From positions 1,957,743-2,010,632 of the forward strand of contig NW_019091365.1 in the NCBI RefSeq assembly GCF_001949145.1: 52,890 nucleotides of DNA, written 5' to 3'. This document shows positions 52,783 through 52,890 of the stretch, in pieces; within the stretch, counting starts at the first letter, position 1, and each line of letters opens with the position of its first letter. The translations under genes and the position numbers were made by a program. Under the pieces are notes generated by a model. The model ran no database searches, was not told the origin of the DNA, and was given only the letters and a program-made list of their open reading frames with translations. This DNA comes from Acanthaster planci. Lineage: Eukaryota > Echinodermata > Asteroidea > Valvatida > Acanthasteridae.

Positions 52783-52890
52783 GGGTCCGATTTGGGTCCG
52801 ATTTGGGTCCGATTTGGGTCCGATTTGGGTCCGATTTGGGTCCGATTTGGGTCCGATTTGGGTCCGATTTGGGTCCGATTTGGGTCCGAT
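52783..52890. repeat. Perfect 11-bp tandem array (gggtccgattt), truncated by window end
   Basis: About 9.8 copies of an 11-bp unit without a single mismatch up to the last base. It lies about 80 bases past the distal poly(A) signal. Uniformity suggests recent expansion; true length is unknown. Confidence 0.95.

Overview
The window is animal nuclear DNA. Coding sequence is split into small exons with GT-AG (and two GC-AG) introns, intergenic and intronic DNA is AT-rich, and several transposon classes and minisatellites are present. The domain mix (tandem SRCR domains joined to EAR/EPTP repeats, a Polinton, a Gypsy element, a LINE tail, a MITE) suits a marine invertebrate, most likely a deuterostome such as a cephalochordate, hemichordate or echinoderm. 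The species cannot be fixed from the sequence alone.

One host gene on the + strand spans almost the whole window (590-51694, continuing upstream). I traced 37 exons whose splice phases agree at every junction, about 5.76 kb of coding sequence or roughly 1,920 residues. The order is: two SRCR domains (590-2132); a Cys-containing beta-rich segment that may be a lone EAR-like blade (3194-3396); about 25-27 degenerate 40-60 residue modules built on a hydrophobic-x-Gly pattern with a core [VI]-[DN]-G-[VI]-[DN]-L (3860-45801); seven EAR/EPTP repeats predicted to form a seven-bladed propeller (46631-51694); then a stop and an AT-rich 3' UTR. The protein looks extracellular and rich in N-glycosylation sequons. 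I do not recognise a named family with this architecture. Exon 16 carries an apparent one-base insertion that breaks the frame.

Two introns are far longer than the rest because of mobile DNA. Intron 16 (11659-24427) holds a decayed Polinton/Maverick (about 12.0 kb, inverted ends at 12339 and 24351) with broken genes for protein-primed DNA polymerase B, packaging ATPase, small basic proteins and the C-terminal part of an adenain-like protease. On the minus strand it also carries a tandem double SOCS-box protein at the left and a WW-like plus PC4-like protein at the right. No integrase or capsid gene is visible, and a 452-base assembly gap lies inside it. A LINE 3' fragment is nested within the polymerase gene. 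Intron 26 (31596-44696) holds a degenerate Gypsy LTR element with a PNMA-like Gag (34054-41670), a 2 kb minisatellite in which each unit contains a hairpin, and a 55-base near-perfect palindrome. Smaller repeats are a 20-bp minisatellite with higher-order structure (26231-26650), a MITE (48371-48617), two copies of a telomere-like inverted element, and a perfect 11-bp tandem array running off the right edge.
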